A DNA stretch of 64,000 bases, from assembly GCA_026874595.1 (NCBI GenBank), contig CM049306.1, positions 52,294,019 through 52,358,018 on the forward strand, read 5' to 3'. Source of the stretch: Sipunculus nudus. Taxonomy: Eukaryota > Annelida > Sipuncula > Golfingiida > Sipunculidae. The notes beneath the pieces were generated by a model, which ran no database searches, had not been told where the DNA came from, and worked only from the letters and a program-made list of their open reading frames with translations. The translations under genes were made by a program, and so were the position numbers. Of this stretch, positions 40,376 to 52,789 are shown one piece after another; position 1 is the stretch's first letter, and every line of letters begins with the position of its first letter.

Positions 40376-40708
40376 ATTACCAGCCAGGCTGTGTCCTGTT
40401 CCCGCTCCTGGTTACAGATTGAAACAGACGGATGCAATTATTGATGAAAGAGAAGGCATCCGTACGTCTTGCATTCCGATGTGAATATGACATTAGAGAT
40501 ACAAATGAGATAATTTGATGACCTCATCGGAATAAAGAAACGGGTGCACCGTACCGATCTGTGACTCCCTCAGGAAAAAGGGTTAAATTAGGGTCGTGTA
40601 CGTGTGACCTCTCCTGCTCTGGGGTTTGCAAATTACAATTTTTTAACTCTTACTTCAATGATTATAACAAACAGGAAAGGGAATAATTATAGTTTGAGCA
40701 TCTGTCGG

Positions 40709-40739
40709 AGAAAGAAAGAGAGGGAGAGAGAGAGAGAGA
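40709..40739. repeat. (GA)n microsatellite
   Basis: GAAA units followed by a GA/GGGA run. Confidence 0.9.
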
Positions 40740-40853
40740 AAAAGTTATATATAGTGAATGTTTTTATAAGTTGGTCCGAATTTTTCTGTGTATGTTTGTG
40801 TCTCATTTATAAATAACAAATACGATAATCGTGTTTGTGGGTAAAGAAGATAA

Positions 40854-40858
<5 letters not shown>

Positions 40859-40903
<45 letters not shown>
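40859..40903. repeat. (TA)n microsatellite
   Basis: About 22 TA units, followed by two further short ATATATA-ATTTA-ACA modules. Confidence 0.95.
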
Positions 40904-40907
<4 letters not shown>

Positions 40908-41097
40908 ACACATATATATATAATTTATACATATATACAGAGGATAAATAAAATATAAATGATTAAAAAAATATTTAATAAATTTTGGATCAGGTCATTC
41001 TCCTCATCATTTGTCCACAAATCATTCATATAGATACAAATTTATGAAATTGCATAAACAGAAAAGATGCACATATTTCACCTCTAGCATACAGAGC

Positions 41098-41223
41098 TGA
41101 TCATAGTAGCAGCTAGGAGGGTCATATGAAAATGGCAGGAAACTAGACGATGAATTGAACCCCTCCTCAAGCTTACTGTAATAATGTAGCTGTTTTTAAT
41201 AGCTCAACATACCGAAAGTAATT

Positions 41224-41272
<49 letters not shown>

Positions 41273-41395
41273 CTGAGGATCATTATAGGATCACATGTAA
41301 GACAGGAAACCCAACGGTGAATTGAACCCCTCCTCAAGCCTATACTATTTGATGTATAGCTCTTTTTAATAGCTCAACATACTGAAGGTAAATAA

Positions 41396-41444
<49 letters not shown>
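41098..41444. repeat. Tandem duplication, about 173-base unit, each ending in (TC)n
   Basis: The first unit (41098-41269) and second unit (41270-41444) share GAATTGAACCCCTCCTCAAG, then AATGTAGCT/GATGTAGCT-like text, then TTTTTAATAGCTCAACATAC. Each finishes in about 38-45 bases of (TC)n. The unique part plus its own microsatellite has been duplicated as one block. Confidence 0.9.
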
Positions 41445-41481
41445 ACTTAAATAGCTATATTTACAATTGTATCATTTTTCT

Positions 41482-41496
41482 GGGGGGGGGGGGGGG
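41482..41496. repeat. Poly-G tract
   Basis: A run of 15 G. A C-run of 12 lies nearby at 41662-41673. Confidence 0.95.
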
Positions 41497-41707
41497 ATTG
41501 GTGAACTAACGGACCATCATGGCCCTCTCACATGAATGAACAAACCGTTTTTTTTGTTTCCCCATGCACAGTGCCTTTTAACACATTTAAAAAGATAGAG
41601 GGTGGCAAAATACATGACAATTAACAGCAAAATATGATATCCCCCATAATCGGCACCTTTACCCCCCCCCCCCTCCCACGCATGCATGCACACACACAGA
41701 CACAAAC

Positions 41708-41709
<2 letters not shown>

Positions 41710-41744
<35 letters not shown>
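41710..41744. repeat. (TA)n microsatellite
   Basis: About 17 TA units next to a short CA run and a poly-C tract. Confidence 0.95.
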
Positions 41745-41747
<3 letters not shown>

Positions 41748-42817
41748 CATGGGGGATCAGACGTGTATCTGACACTTATTTGTCCACTGTAAATAATCCG
41801 GGTTGACAATTAAATGATCAATCATACATGTCTTTGATATGCAGTTATACATTGTGTGCAGAATTATGAACGACTAAACACCATCCCCGAAAGCTTGAAG
41901 ATTGCATCATATTTTTGTAATATATGCAGACTTTCATACGAGCCTATGTCGGTAGAATAGATTACAGGCCGCAGTTAAGGTTAAATGTCGACAACGTATA
42001 ACACATAAAAGGGTATACGAGTATGTAGAAAATAAATAGGGGCTGAAAAAAAATCCCTTTACTGCACCTGTTTTAGGTTTAATACCGAGGTACACGGTAC
42101 GATGCAGCATACTAAAGCAAACCTGTAATCGTCCAGCAGTAGCCAGATATTATACTTGATAAATTCTTTATAGATTAAAGAAGTGCGTAGTCAAATTGTA
42201 CTTAACTTAATTCTTATTTAAATTTGAATTTGATTCAATGAAATTTTTAATTTCTTATTTTAACGGAAAGAAAATAACTGAAGAAAAAGAAAAAAATGGT
42301 TTTGAGATATTGTCTGGTTTATACTGTTACTGGTTTCTTTATATCGGGTACCTTTTAAAGAATTAATATTTTCATTTGAAAATGAAGTTGAATGTCATAA
42401 ATACCTATACCATCTGCAAGATCAATACCCCAGGTTTAAAATTATGTACATTGTGAGTAAAGGCCTACTTTTAATTTTAAACGACTTTTGGGTTAATTTT
42501 GAATGAAGGGGTTTTTGCCAGGGACGCTACCACAAGGACGAACATAGGTTGTAACAGCAGTCACCGGCGGCGTGACAGTTGGTCGGAAAATCTTTACTTT
42601 CAATGAAGGACCGATAATATGTGTTATTTATCGCTGGGAGGACCAGTCAATATTCAAAGTGCAGAAAAGTAGAAATGATGTGTTAGTCATTCCTGCATGC
42701 GTCACAAAGCGGGTGCAATATGTGGTTTGAAACATATCCTGCTCGAGAACGGAAAAGACACGCTTACTACCGGGATTGGTCTTTATGATATATTATCAAA
42801 TCAGCCTCCACCTGTAA

Positions 42818-42833
42818 GGGGGGGGGGGGGGGG
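42818..42833. repeat. Poly-G tract
   Basis: A run of 16 G. The open frames crossing it on both strands are probably fortuitous. Confidence 0.95.
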
Positions 42834-43644
42834 CAGACTTGTAGGGGTTGATACACTTAATGAGGACACAGAAATTGCGAGTGGACTTTCTAAGGCCCCA
42901 ATGAGTGCAAAACTGAATACGATTTTTCTTGTCCTATTTGCGCTGGTTCTAATATTTACTGATTTTCCAAAACTGACCTTTGGGCACAATAATAGTCACA
43001 AGTGACATATTTGCACCTGATGTTTATATCTAACCTTGACCTAATCCCCAAGGTCGTACACTCCGTAGCTGCGTTCGCCGGGGAGGCTATCAGTGCTTGC
43101 AAACAATTTACAAACATCAAGTTAATATCTAGCTTTTTAATGAAGGATTCATTTACATCCATTGCATTTTAGAAATCAGTGCATTTGCATACGTCAGGGA
43201 CACAGGAATTTATATATATTGTATTTTTAAGGGTGAACACGCAGGATTTGAAATGTAAACTGTAAACGGCAACGATGAAAATTAATCTAAGGTACCCCAG
43301 CTTCTTTCTGTACACTCTGACCTCTGAACTGAACGAGCATCGTCATGTCCCCGTATTTATACGCAAGGTTGACGTGCGCGCATCCTTTCGGGAATTCTCC
43401 CGTTAACATCGGGAGTTGGAGATAATCACTTCGAGCATGTTCGTGCACCTGGAAAATCCTTAATCTTGTTCGCGTCGGTAACGAAAGCGACAGGTATAAA
43501 GAGTACATTTTAAGCTCCATAGTAAACACATTATAATTTGCTTAAAAACTTGAAAGTGTATATTTTTCTAGGATTCGACAGGCTTGGAATGGACTCAGAA
43601 TTACGATTTGTGAAAAAAGTATAACCATCACTGGATCAGTCACT

Positions 43645-43800
43645 GGAATGGGAAGACAGTCAAGTGGTAACAAGCTTAGCTCCCTCGGCTGGCGACCCGG
43701 TTTCGATTCCCATGTGAGTTGCTCGTCCAATGTTTCCTCCACCCCAATACAGAACATCGAACCCCGCGGAGAGCGCATCGTATTATCATATAGTTTAATT
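43645..43800 (+). mobile_element. tRNA-derived SINE-like element, family B
   Basis: Reads CAGTCAAGTGGTAACAAGC (A-box-like), then GGCGACCCGGTTTCGATTCC (B-box-like), at tRNA-like spacing, followed by a GTTTCCTCCACCCCAATACA body. The head resembles the tRNA-derived SINE heads common in molluscs. Pairing for a real tRNA is not evident. No second copy of this exact family was found in the window. Confidence 0.65.
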
Positions 43801-44771
43801 AGTTGTACAATCCATAAAAAATTGATAAACTTTGAATATTGACCTCGGCAGATCTAGAGTTTACATGTTTAAGCTCTTTCTAGCATTATTACCTGTTTTT
43901 TTTTCTCTGGGACAGGGCAGCGAGATTTCGGCCGGACTTGTGCTGGACGGGCTCTTTTGGGCAAGCTGACATGGGCCGAGTTCACTGGCGAGTTTTTGCC
44001 GAGTTTCTGCCAGACGCCGCAGTGAAAAACCCTCCCAAAAATAATGTTAAAACTAAAGAAATGAAGGCTAAAGGGACGGAAGGGGCAATGTATATCGAAC
44101 ACTTTCTTCTTCTTGTGTATAACCAGATTGCCTGAAGGGCCTAAAGAATAGTAAGCATATAGTGTTGAAAACATGAACGTGAGCCTTAATTCCGATGTAA
44201 TAGGTATGGTTTAATATCGTTAAAGTTTCATTAGCCCTTGGCTTCACTGAAATCAAAATATATTTCATATTGCAGGATTATATATTTTTATTAGTAGTGC
44301 GTTGTTGGCTCCGATGTATTTCTGATTTAACTTAAACCATTGTTGTATACTGCGAAGCTACTGAGTAGTTTATTTATTACCCTTTCAACTGTGAGCCCCC
44401 AAAATAAAAATCCATCTGGGACGAAACGTGCCATGTCCAATTAAGGATCGACTGTTAAGTGTACTTTAAGAGCGTGGTGTCAGGACTCGAGCCTACGGCG
44501 TCAATACTGGGTGGATGGGGGTATATATCCCCCTCGTCCAGCAAGAGGGGATGGTTAATGTAATCACCCCCCTCCCCCCCAGTTTCGAGAGAACAATATC
44601 TATATATTGGAAATGCAATAAACTAATAATAAGAATAATGGACTTAGGTTCGATTTCTGAGTTTTACAAGAAAATATTTTATATCTGAACTGGTTTAGAA
44701 TTTATATATATTTCAATTTTACAATCTTCCACTTAATTAGTATATATTTGAAATGTGTCGCACAGCCAATA

Positions 44772-44773
<2 letters not shown>

Positions 44774-44850
<77 letters not shown>
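44774..44850. repeat. Long (TA)n within a perfect palindrome
   Basis: About 35 TA units flanked by AAAGG on the left and CCTTT on the right, so the whole is a perfect inverted repeat able to form a cruciform. It is the longest TA tract here. Confidence 0.95.
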
Positions 44851-44852
<2 letters not shown>

Positions 44853-46173
44853 CACATTGAGGCAGTCGCTTCTGAGAGTTTGAAAGTTAACAACATTACT
44901 TCGTTATATCTCGGCTCCATAACCTTGGCCAAACGACATACTGACACGGATATCTTCCCATAGAAAATAAAACTGAAAGAAAGTCTACTAATTAGCTGAT
45001 ACAAGTTCTTGTGCATAATCTTGAGCCACAGTTCCTCGAAAACTTCTCAGCTGGTGTAAAGTATAAAACATAACAAATGAGGAAATCGTATAGTTTATAT
45101 ATTAAACGACAGAGCTGCGGTTTACATAAAGGTTAAGTGATTCGAACCAGAAAACGCGTGAGTGGTTTGAAAGTAATAACCCCATTTCCTAATTGAACAG
45201 CAGAAGCTTAGGTAAAATTAACTCAAAACAATCAAAGGATGATATAGGAAACCCAGGTATAAATAACATGCATACATACCGGGTTTTTTTTCTCAGAAAT
45301 AGTACACATATATATGAAATAAAATATCTGCGCACTCTTAAGCCAAAAAAATAAAAGTAATGGTTCTCAGGCATCGCCCGCGTCGATTTTATCCCCCGCA
45401 TCAACAATTTTTTTTAATTTCATCTTTCAAGAAGATAAAAAAATACAATTTTGATAAGATTTCGTTTGTAATGTATATAGTGCTTTTTTCTCTTTAGCAT
45501 AGATATTCTGTTATTTTCATGTATTTCGCTGATCATATGACATTTTAATCAAAAAAAACAAAAAAAGGTAAAAAAATAAATAAATAAATAAATGAAATAT
45601 CGCCCGCCCGATATGGTTTCTGAAAAAAGTGCATGAGAACCATACCTTTTTTTTTTTTGCCTTATGAAGTCAACCCCAATTCAACGTGAAACGCACTGGC
45701 CGTCTTTCAATTTGACATATAAGATCATTACCCAAAGAAAATTTAGTATTTTTGCGTTGCAGACACCATTTAACCTGCTGCACCGTATACATCATGATGC
45801 AGTTAAGCCAGATCACATATCATCTATTCGTGGCAATCATTATCTAAAGGTTAAAGTTTTACTTCTATTATTTTATCTTTTTTTTTTCTTATTCGACTCA
45901 GATGCGGCTAAACTTTTCCGTCACGTTGCCTCGGTTGAATTATGGAATCATTATTCAGCTGCTACCGCGTGCAAGAGACAGTGACAATATGTAAGGTTTA
46001 TTTTTATCCAGAGGGGGGCTTTCAAGTTAATTTCTTATGTCTCTTTCATGTCTTCTTCATTTTTTATTTTATAAGACTTTACAAACATAAAAAGTGAAAT
46101 CTTTACGGAGAGAAGCATGGGTTGGTAAACATCGAAGTGGCATTTCTTTGAGTCTGTCTCAATGGAATTGTTC

Positions 46174-46187
46174 GGGGGGGGGGGGGG
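46174..46187. repeat. Poly-G tract
   Basis: A run of 14 G. Confidence 0.95.
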
Positions 46188-46433
46188 ACACATATATGCT
46201 TTTCTTATATTTTAAAATGATTCGGTCAATCAGGTTATAGTTTCATCATATTTTCCTCAATATTCTTTCAATTATGAATCGACTTATATGATGAGAAAAC
46301 CTTATGTGTCAGTTGTCTAAGTGAATTCAAATGTTATTCCAATCTTTAAAGGATTAAATCAAATGTCAATTATGAAAAAAATTTATGGATTCACGGAGTG
46401 ATCCCAAGAAGAAGCCTATAAGTCTCCTTCCCT

Positions 46434-46638
46434 GTGTGTGTGTGTGTGGGGGGGGGGGTTCTTTATAGTATATGGTAATGCAAATTGAGCAAATGTAATT
46501 TATGTTTGATGAAAATATATTCATAATGTGTGGGTGGAGTGAAATAAATTATGATAGCCTGGCAGAGGTATTTTGTCTGGTTTGTCATAAATGTGTGCGT
46601 CTGCGTGTGTGCATGTGTGCGGGGGGGGGGGGGGGGGG
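46434..46638. repeat. Two (TG)n plus poly-G tracts
   Basis: TGTGTG followed by 11 G at 46448-46458, and GTGTGCATGTGTGC followed by 18 G at 46621-46638. The recurrence of a TG-rich lead before the G-run suggests a common origin or a replication-slippage context. Confidence 0.85.
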
Positions 46639-49600
46639 ACAGGGAGATGTTGAGCGGGTGTCTTTATTTCGGCTGGGGGCCCGGGTACTTTCGGTTTCTT
46701 TTGAATTGTCCCCTTTCGCATTCTTCAACAATCAAAATCCGTGTTGTGGCGCTTCAGTGTTTTATACCTTACAGGCTATAAATGTATTCCTGTGGAAGTT
46801 CAAATGATTTTGTTGAAAAACATAGAAACGAACTGTCAAAGTAATATCAGATTTTTTTTTGTCTTTACCAGAAGGAAATTATGATTTCAGGGGAATAAGT
46901 TTTGTTTTGGAAATCTTATATGAATTTTGAGAAACGGGTGTTATGTTCTAAAAAAAAAAACAGAATTTAAATCGACCTTACTATGGAAAATTTGTTGAGG
47001 AAAATAAAACAATGCTGATGGTGGAATTTTCATATTTTGATATATATATCCATATTATCCATAATTTAATGTAAAGGTCGAAACAAAAATTTTTTTTATA
47101 TGTAATAGTTATTGTGTTTGATATTATCTATATGTGTTTGTCGTGTACATGTGCACTTTATCACAGTGTGTAATTATTCGTTTATATAAAATAATAATAA
47201 ATAACACAATGAACGATTTGTTGAAAGTAAGACACCTTGAGCGTGCCCAGCATAACTCAAAGTCGATTTGAACCAGATATTTCAATAAGTTAACAACACA
47301 GAATACAGGTGTACAGATCTAAGTTCTGCTGCAAAGAACAATAAATTTTATCAGTATTTTATTGCAGATTTAACCCAAGCCAATGCTCTGTTAGTCCTGC
47401 TCGGAAGTGCACGAAACACATTAGACAAGACATTAGTCATGTAGGTACGACAGAATTATTAGGTTGACAGTTCGTAAATTTCCCGTAAAGATGAACACGG
47501 TAAAGCCTTTGACCTTCATGAGCTGTCGTCACGCCAACCGAAGGCTAACCTTGAGCGTAAAGTGGTATAGATAAATATCATGATAAACAAGCTGTTGTCA
47601 TTTGTTTGTGGACGTTATCCTTAATGACTAATAAGTCAGAACCCTAAAATAGGCATGCATGAATCAGGCTCCTAATCACATCTAGACAAGTAACTTTTAT
47701 ATGGGTTTAACAAATTTGAGTGGGTGCAAATGATGAGGTTACCAGGTGCACTCACAATGTACCCCTATTTCTCCTCTATCTCTGCATTCCATGCTTCAAG
47801 TTTCCACTATGAGTACGTCAGTTCTATTGAATAAAGGTGGGTCAACAAAGTTAGCATGCGTGGGAAGATCAACACTATGTCAGTGTTGTTAAGTACGTCT
47901 TCTGCCAAAATTATTAATTTCCACTTAAGGAATCGTCAGACGGTCTCCGTCATCCGTTGAGAGAATAGTAAGCGTTAAGGTGGACAGGAAATGTTAAAGG
48001 CCTTGCTCGAATTGACCAACGTTCACGCAGTTCGACTCCGCCATCTCTTGCATAAGGTCCAAGTTAAAAATAAAAAGCAAGTATAGTGCTGAAATTAAAT
48101 GAGTGGAAACAGAGCTAAGGTTCGCCGCACTGCCACGCTCACGCAAACGCCAGCTAGACAGTTATGTATTACCGTAACGCTGACAAAAAATTGTACATAG
48201 ATCCCGTTTTATGATAGATATATAATTATGGAAACCTCACTATACAAACCAATTAAGACGGACCATTGCCTCAATACATTTTTTTTTCAAAACTTAAATC
48301 ACATCATAAGTTTCCATCATTTGAATATTTAAACACAGATTTATATTCTATACCATATAAAATTAAAATTTACGAATTAAAAATAAAACAAATATCTTCA
48401 GTTTATAATATTAATTGATCTCGCGATTAAATCAATTTAAACGAAATTAATAAAAAAATATAGAAACTCTCACTTACTTTGTTGAAAATATGAGGCAATG
48501 GATATATCAGATAAAATCGAAATGCGCAATTCTAAATTCTATAAACTGTGATCTGAACCTTCATGGTAACTTGAACCAATCCAATTCTTGAAGTCTGAAA
48601 GAATGATTTAAAAACATTTTTCTCCGTTTCGTCACACAATCAAGTCACTAAAATGTCAACACCCACACAAATCAAAAGCGTCCACAATACGTTTTCTTTT
48701 ATTGTCCCAATAATTCGCATTCTTTTATTAAAAAAAAAAAGAAATTTATTGTACACTCATGAATATAATAAAATGTTAATCACTTGCTGTCGTGTCATAT
48801 TAGAGGTAGTGGGTTAAACTGCAAACTAAGGTACATGCATGTTCATAATAAGCAAGAGTTTTTTATCTTTCGTTTAAACTAAAACTACAATAACTTTGTA
48901 TTTGTATTATACCTATTGAAGTTATTACTATTGAATTAATCAATTAATTATTTTATTTTTATTTACGTTCCATGGTAATTAGACTATATTCTTGTCTCGT
49001 CCACGGCCTGCATGAAACAATATACAGGATTTAGAGGAAAGCTTCTCTCAACCTTTAAGAATTTAAGGGAAATGTATAATTAATTCTAATCCTTTGACTA
49101 GGTTATAGCTCAGTGACAAATGGATAAAATTAAAGAACAATTTGTCATTTCTGATTAGTCCATGAAGACTTCTCAATGGGTGTAGCTTTCCATTATCGAA
49201 GTCATTCAGAATAAATACACATTGAAATTAAATACAAAGAGTTAAACAGTATGATTGTCATTAATCCACCACAGAGAGCACTGTTAACTATAGCTGTTTG
49301 TATTGAAGGTAAGAAGTCATCGGAGTTCCCATCCTATAAGGAATAATATACGTTATAGAAGATATACATTAACTTTGGCCATTAATCACATAAATAGAAT
49401 ATAGACAAAAGAAATCAATTTCTTTTGTTATGTTTACATCTGAAATATGATCTTTTGGTTTATATAACACACCCGAACACTCCATGTCATTCATCGCCGG
49501 GGCAAGTGAAATGGAAAAGATCTGTAATTGTGTTGATTATCATAAACTTCCTAAAGTTTGGATATAGTCCAGTATATATCTGGATATACTCACTACAGAG

Positions 49601-50609
49601 TCTGTTTATGATTGCAGTTAGGTTCTCGATTTATTCTCGGAAAGTCTGGACCAATTATTACAAATATTATGTTCTTATAACGTGAATTTGATTGTCTTGA
49701 AAACGCCTAGCAACGCCTGGATAAAACTACGTAAATCCCCTGACAGTCTTCTTTAGGCCCCCTTAAGGTCAAGCAAACGTATTCCAAATCTCATTTTATT
49801 ATCATATAGCATGATTGCCTATGTAAAAAAATATTAATATAGATTTTACATAAAATGAGCCCAGTTCCTGAAGGAAAAACATTTTTTATCTATTTTTTTC
49901 ACAAAAAAAACATGAGGTTATTTCATTTGTTCAAAAACTATTGGCACATCTATGAGCACTGTTAACTCGGCAGTGACGTCACTCACTGGGAAATCGCCTG
50001 ATGTCAACAAACGCACGTGGAACATGTTTACTTATCCTAAAAAGATGTGATAAGAAAAATCTTACTAAGCCCGTGTAGACTGGATAGTCTCCCCGTAAAT
50101 GCTGTCAATTGCTCCAAGATAATCTACATAAGAACTATCAAAGTCTGGATACGGTTTTCTAACAGTCTGGGTTACTCCAGATAAAATTCTGAATATGATC
50201 TCATGAAAACCAGTGTAGCCAGCACGAAAAGAATCAAAATCTAGATATGGTCACACGCCAGACACTGGAACATATAACATGAAAAAGAAATTAAACGATA
50301 GATACAGTCTAAACTTAGGCTGGTTAAATTTGGAAATCTTCTATAAAAATGACAAAACACATAGTTGGTTTAATGAGTTTAAGTTTTGATACTTTCCTAT
50401 AACGTCTTGATCAAATATTGTAAGTCCGTTGAAGGTCTATTTTTTTTCATGTTCTCCCCATATACCATAAACGGGCGTTCAAAATTTTAAAACCATTTTC
50501 TAGACGCTTTCGAACCGGAGTCGTATATTTAAATATTTCGAATATTTAAAAATAAAAAATATTTTTATCCTTCAAATTGTTTTCAGCCTTAACCTATCGG
50601 TTTAAAAAG

Positions 50610-51420
50610 GCTGGATACTGCGCACCTCTGGATACGGTTCCATGAAAGTCTACTCATGATATGGTCTGGTAACGGTACCATGAGAGCCAGCACTGGGCCT
50701 TGTCACTGTCTGGATATGTTAAGGTGATTGCCTGCACATGACATGGTCATTGTCTGGATAAGGTAACGTGAAAGCCTTCACATGACATGGTCAATGTCCA
50801 GATATGTTACCGTGAAATCAGCTCATGACATCGTCAATGTCTGGATACGGTACCATTCAAAGCTACACATGACATGTCAATGTGTAGATATGGTACCGTG
50901 AAATGCTGGATAAGGCGAACCTCCGATACGGTACCTTAAAAGCCTTAACATTACATGGTCAATGTCTAGATATGGTATCGTAAAAGCCTTTACATGATAT
51001 GGTCAATGTCTGGATATGACACTGTAAAAACCTGCACAGTGCACACGTATGTGTAATGTCTGGATTTGGTACCTTCGGAACATACACATGACATGTCAGT
51101 GTCTATATATGGTATCGTGATAGCGCGCACATGACATACTCAGTGTCTGAATATGGTACTTTCTTATATGGATAGGGCATGTCAGTATCTGAATATGCTG
51201 CCGTGAAAGCGTTTACATGGCATGGTCAGTGTCTTGATGTGGTACAGTAACCCGCACAAGGCATGTCAATGTGTACATATGGTACCCTGGAAAAGCACAT
51301 GACATGGTCAGTGTCTGGATATGATTCCGTGAAAGCCTGCACATGACATTGCCAGAGTCTGGATATTGTACCGTAAACCTGCACATGATATGGTAAACTT
51401 TTGAATATGGTACCCTGAAC
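50610..51420. repeat. 44-base minisatellite, left part
   Basis: Repeats of a roughly 44-base unit, consensus GGATATGGTACCGTGAAAGC then a CTGCACATGACATGGTCA block and ATTGTCT. Units here are variable and include shortened or altered forms. Sparse similar fragments (TCTGGATACGG, CTAGATATGGTC) occur back to about 50100, suggesting a decayed edge. Confidence 0.9.
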
Positions 51421-51816
51421 TGCCGATGACGAAAAAACTTGTAAAACTTGCATAACTGGGAAACCGGTTAAACGGCCCAAATGACCGAAATCGCAAGTAA
51501 AAGGGCTTTGGGTCTCGAAGTCGTTCACAAGGATCGAGTTCGGCTCTTGAATGGCATGGCTGGGTCGCCGCTGCTGGGATCGTTGAAGGGAATGCGGGTT
51601 GTTACTGGCTTTGTGGCTGTGGATGCTGTAGCTTTCTAACAAGGACAACGGCCCAGGAGAGAAGATGGCGCCCTCTACGGCTCCCTGCTTGGCTTGGCGT
51701 GGCACTGCGGCTGTTGGCTCAGAGAACATGCTTAAGGAGCGCACAGGGCTGAGGTCTTGACCGCAACAATCTGTAGCTGCTCAATGAGCGTGTACTTCTT
51801 TTGGTTTGTTGGTTGG
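51421..51816 (-). mobile_element. 396-base insertion inside the minisatellite
   Basis: Sequence unlike the surrounding repeat, with identical 12-base GGTACCCTGAAC on both sides (51409-51420 and 51817-51828), which looks like a target-site duplication. It is GC-richer than its surroundings. On the minus strand one frame stays open across most of it from about 51765 down (a TGA lies just upstream), reading DLSPVRSLSMFSEPTAAVPR and further, with Ser, Gln and Pro rich composition; the frame continues into the repeat. It may be a retroposed exon or transposon fragment. No family was recognised, and no poly-A tail is clear. Confidence 0.6.
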
Positions 51817-52789
51817 GGTACCCTGAACATCTAGACATGACATGGTCATTTTCTAGATATGTTACCGTGAAAGTCTAGACATTGCATGGTCATTATTTGG
51901 ATATTGTACCGTACGTGGAAGCTTAGTGTTCTGATATGGAAGGTGAAAGCATGTACAGGGCATGGTCAATATCTGGATATTTTACCATTAAATCCTTCAC
52001 GTGACAGGGTCAATGTCTTGATACGGTTCCGTGAAAACCTATACATGAAACGGTTAATGACCGGATATAATGCCTGGATATGGTACCATGCCTGCCCATG
52101 ATATGTTCAGGGACTGGATATGGTACCGTGATAGTCGAGACATAACATTGTCATTGTCTGGATATTGTACCGTGAAAGTCTAGATATAAAATAGTCATTG
52201 TCTGGCTGTGGTACCATGAAAGTCTACACATGACATGGTCATTGTCTCGAGATGAAACTGTGAAAGTCTAGACATGATATGGTCATTGTCTGGATATGGT
52301 ATCCTGAAAACCTGCACATGATATGGTCAGTGTCTTGATATGGTATCCTAAAAAACCTGCACATGACATGGTCAGTGTCTTGATATGGTACCGTGAAAAC
52401 CCGCACAGGGCATGTCAGTGTGTGGATATGGTATTCTGATAGCCGGCCCATGACAGGGTCAGTGTCTGGATATGGTACCGTATGAGCCTGCACATGGTCT
52501 GTGTCTGGTTATGCATAGTATCGTGAGAGTCTACACATAACATGGTCACTGTCTGGTCAAAGTACCGTGAAAGCCTACACAGAGCATTGTCAGGGTCTGG
52601 TTTTTGCTTGTATATATTACCATGAAAGCCTTTACAGGAAATTGTCAATATCTGGATATGGTACAGTTAACGCCTACATAAAACATGGTCAATGTCCTGA
52701 TATGGAACCGTGCAAGCTTGTACTATGCATCATCAATGTCTGGATATGGTACCAAAAAAGCCTGTAAAAGGCATGGTCATTTTCTGGAT
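51817..52789. repeat. 44-base minisatellite, middle part
   Basis: The same 44-base unit resumes immediately after the insertion, with mostly GTGAAAGTCTAGACATGACA or GTGAAAACCTGCACATGACA variants. The many short open frames in both directions are translations of the repeat. Confidence 0.92.

Larger units (their letters stand above)
38187..50600. other. Intergenic region rich in simple repeats
   Basis: No coding exon was recognised on either strand. Open frames such as 45664-45984 (+) and 43287-43529 (-) show no known domain, and several others are translations of (TA)n or poly-G tracts. The region holds most of the (TA)n, (TC)n and poly-G/poly-C tracts of the window and one SINE-like copy at 43650. 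Confidence 0.55.

Noticed and set aside
44702-45016. Open frames rich in IYIYIY across (TA)n tracts (also at 39653, 41517 and 17889)
   Set aside because: Translations of dinucleotide repeats.
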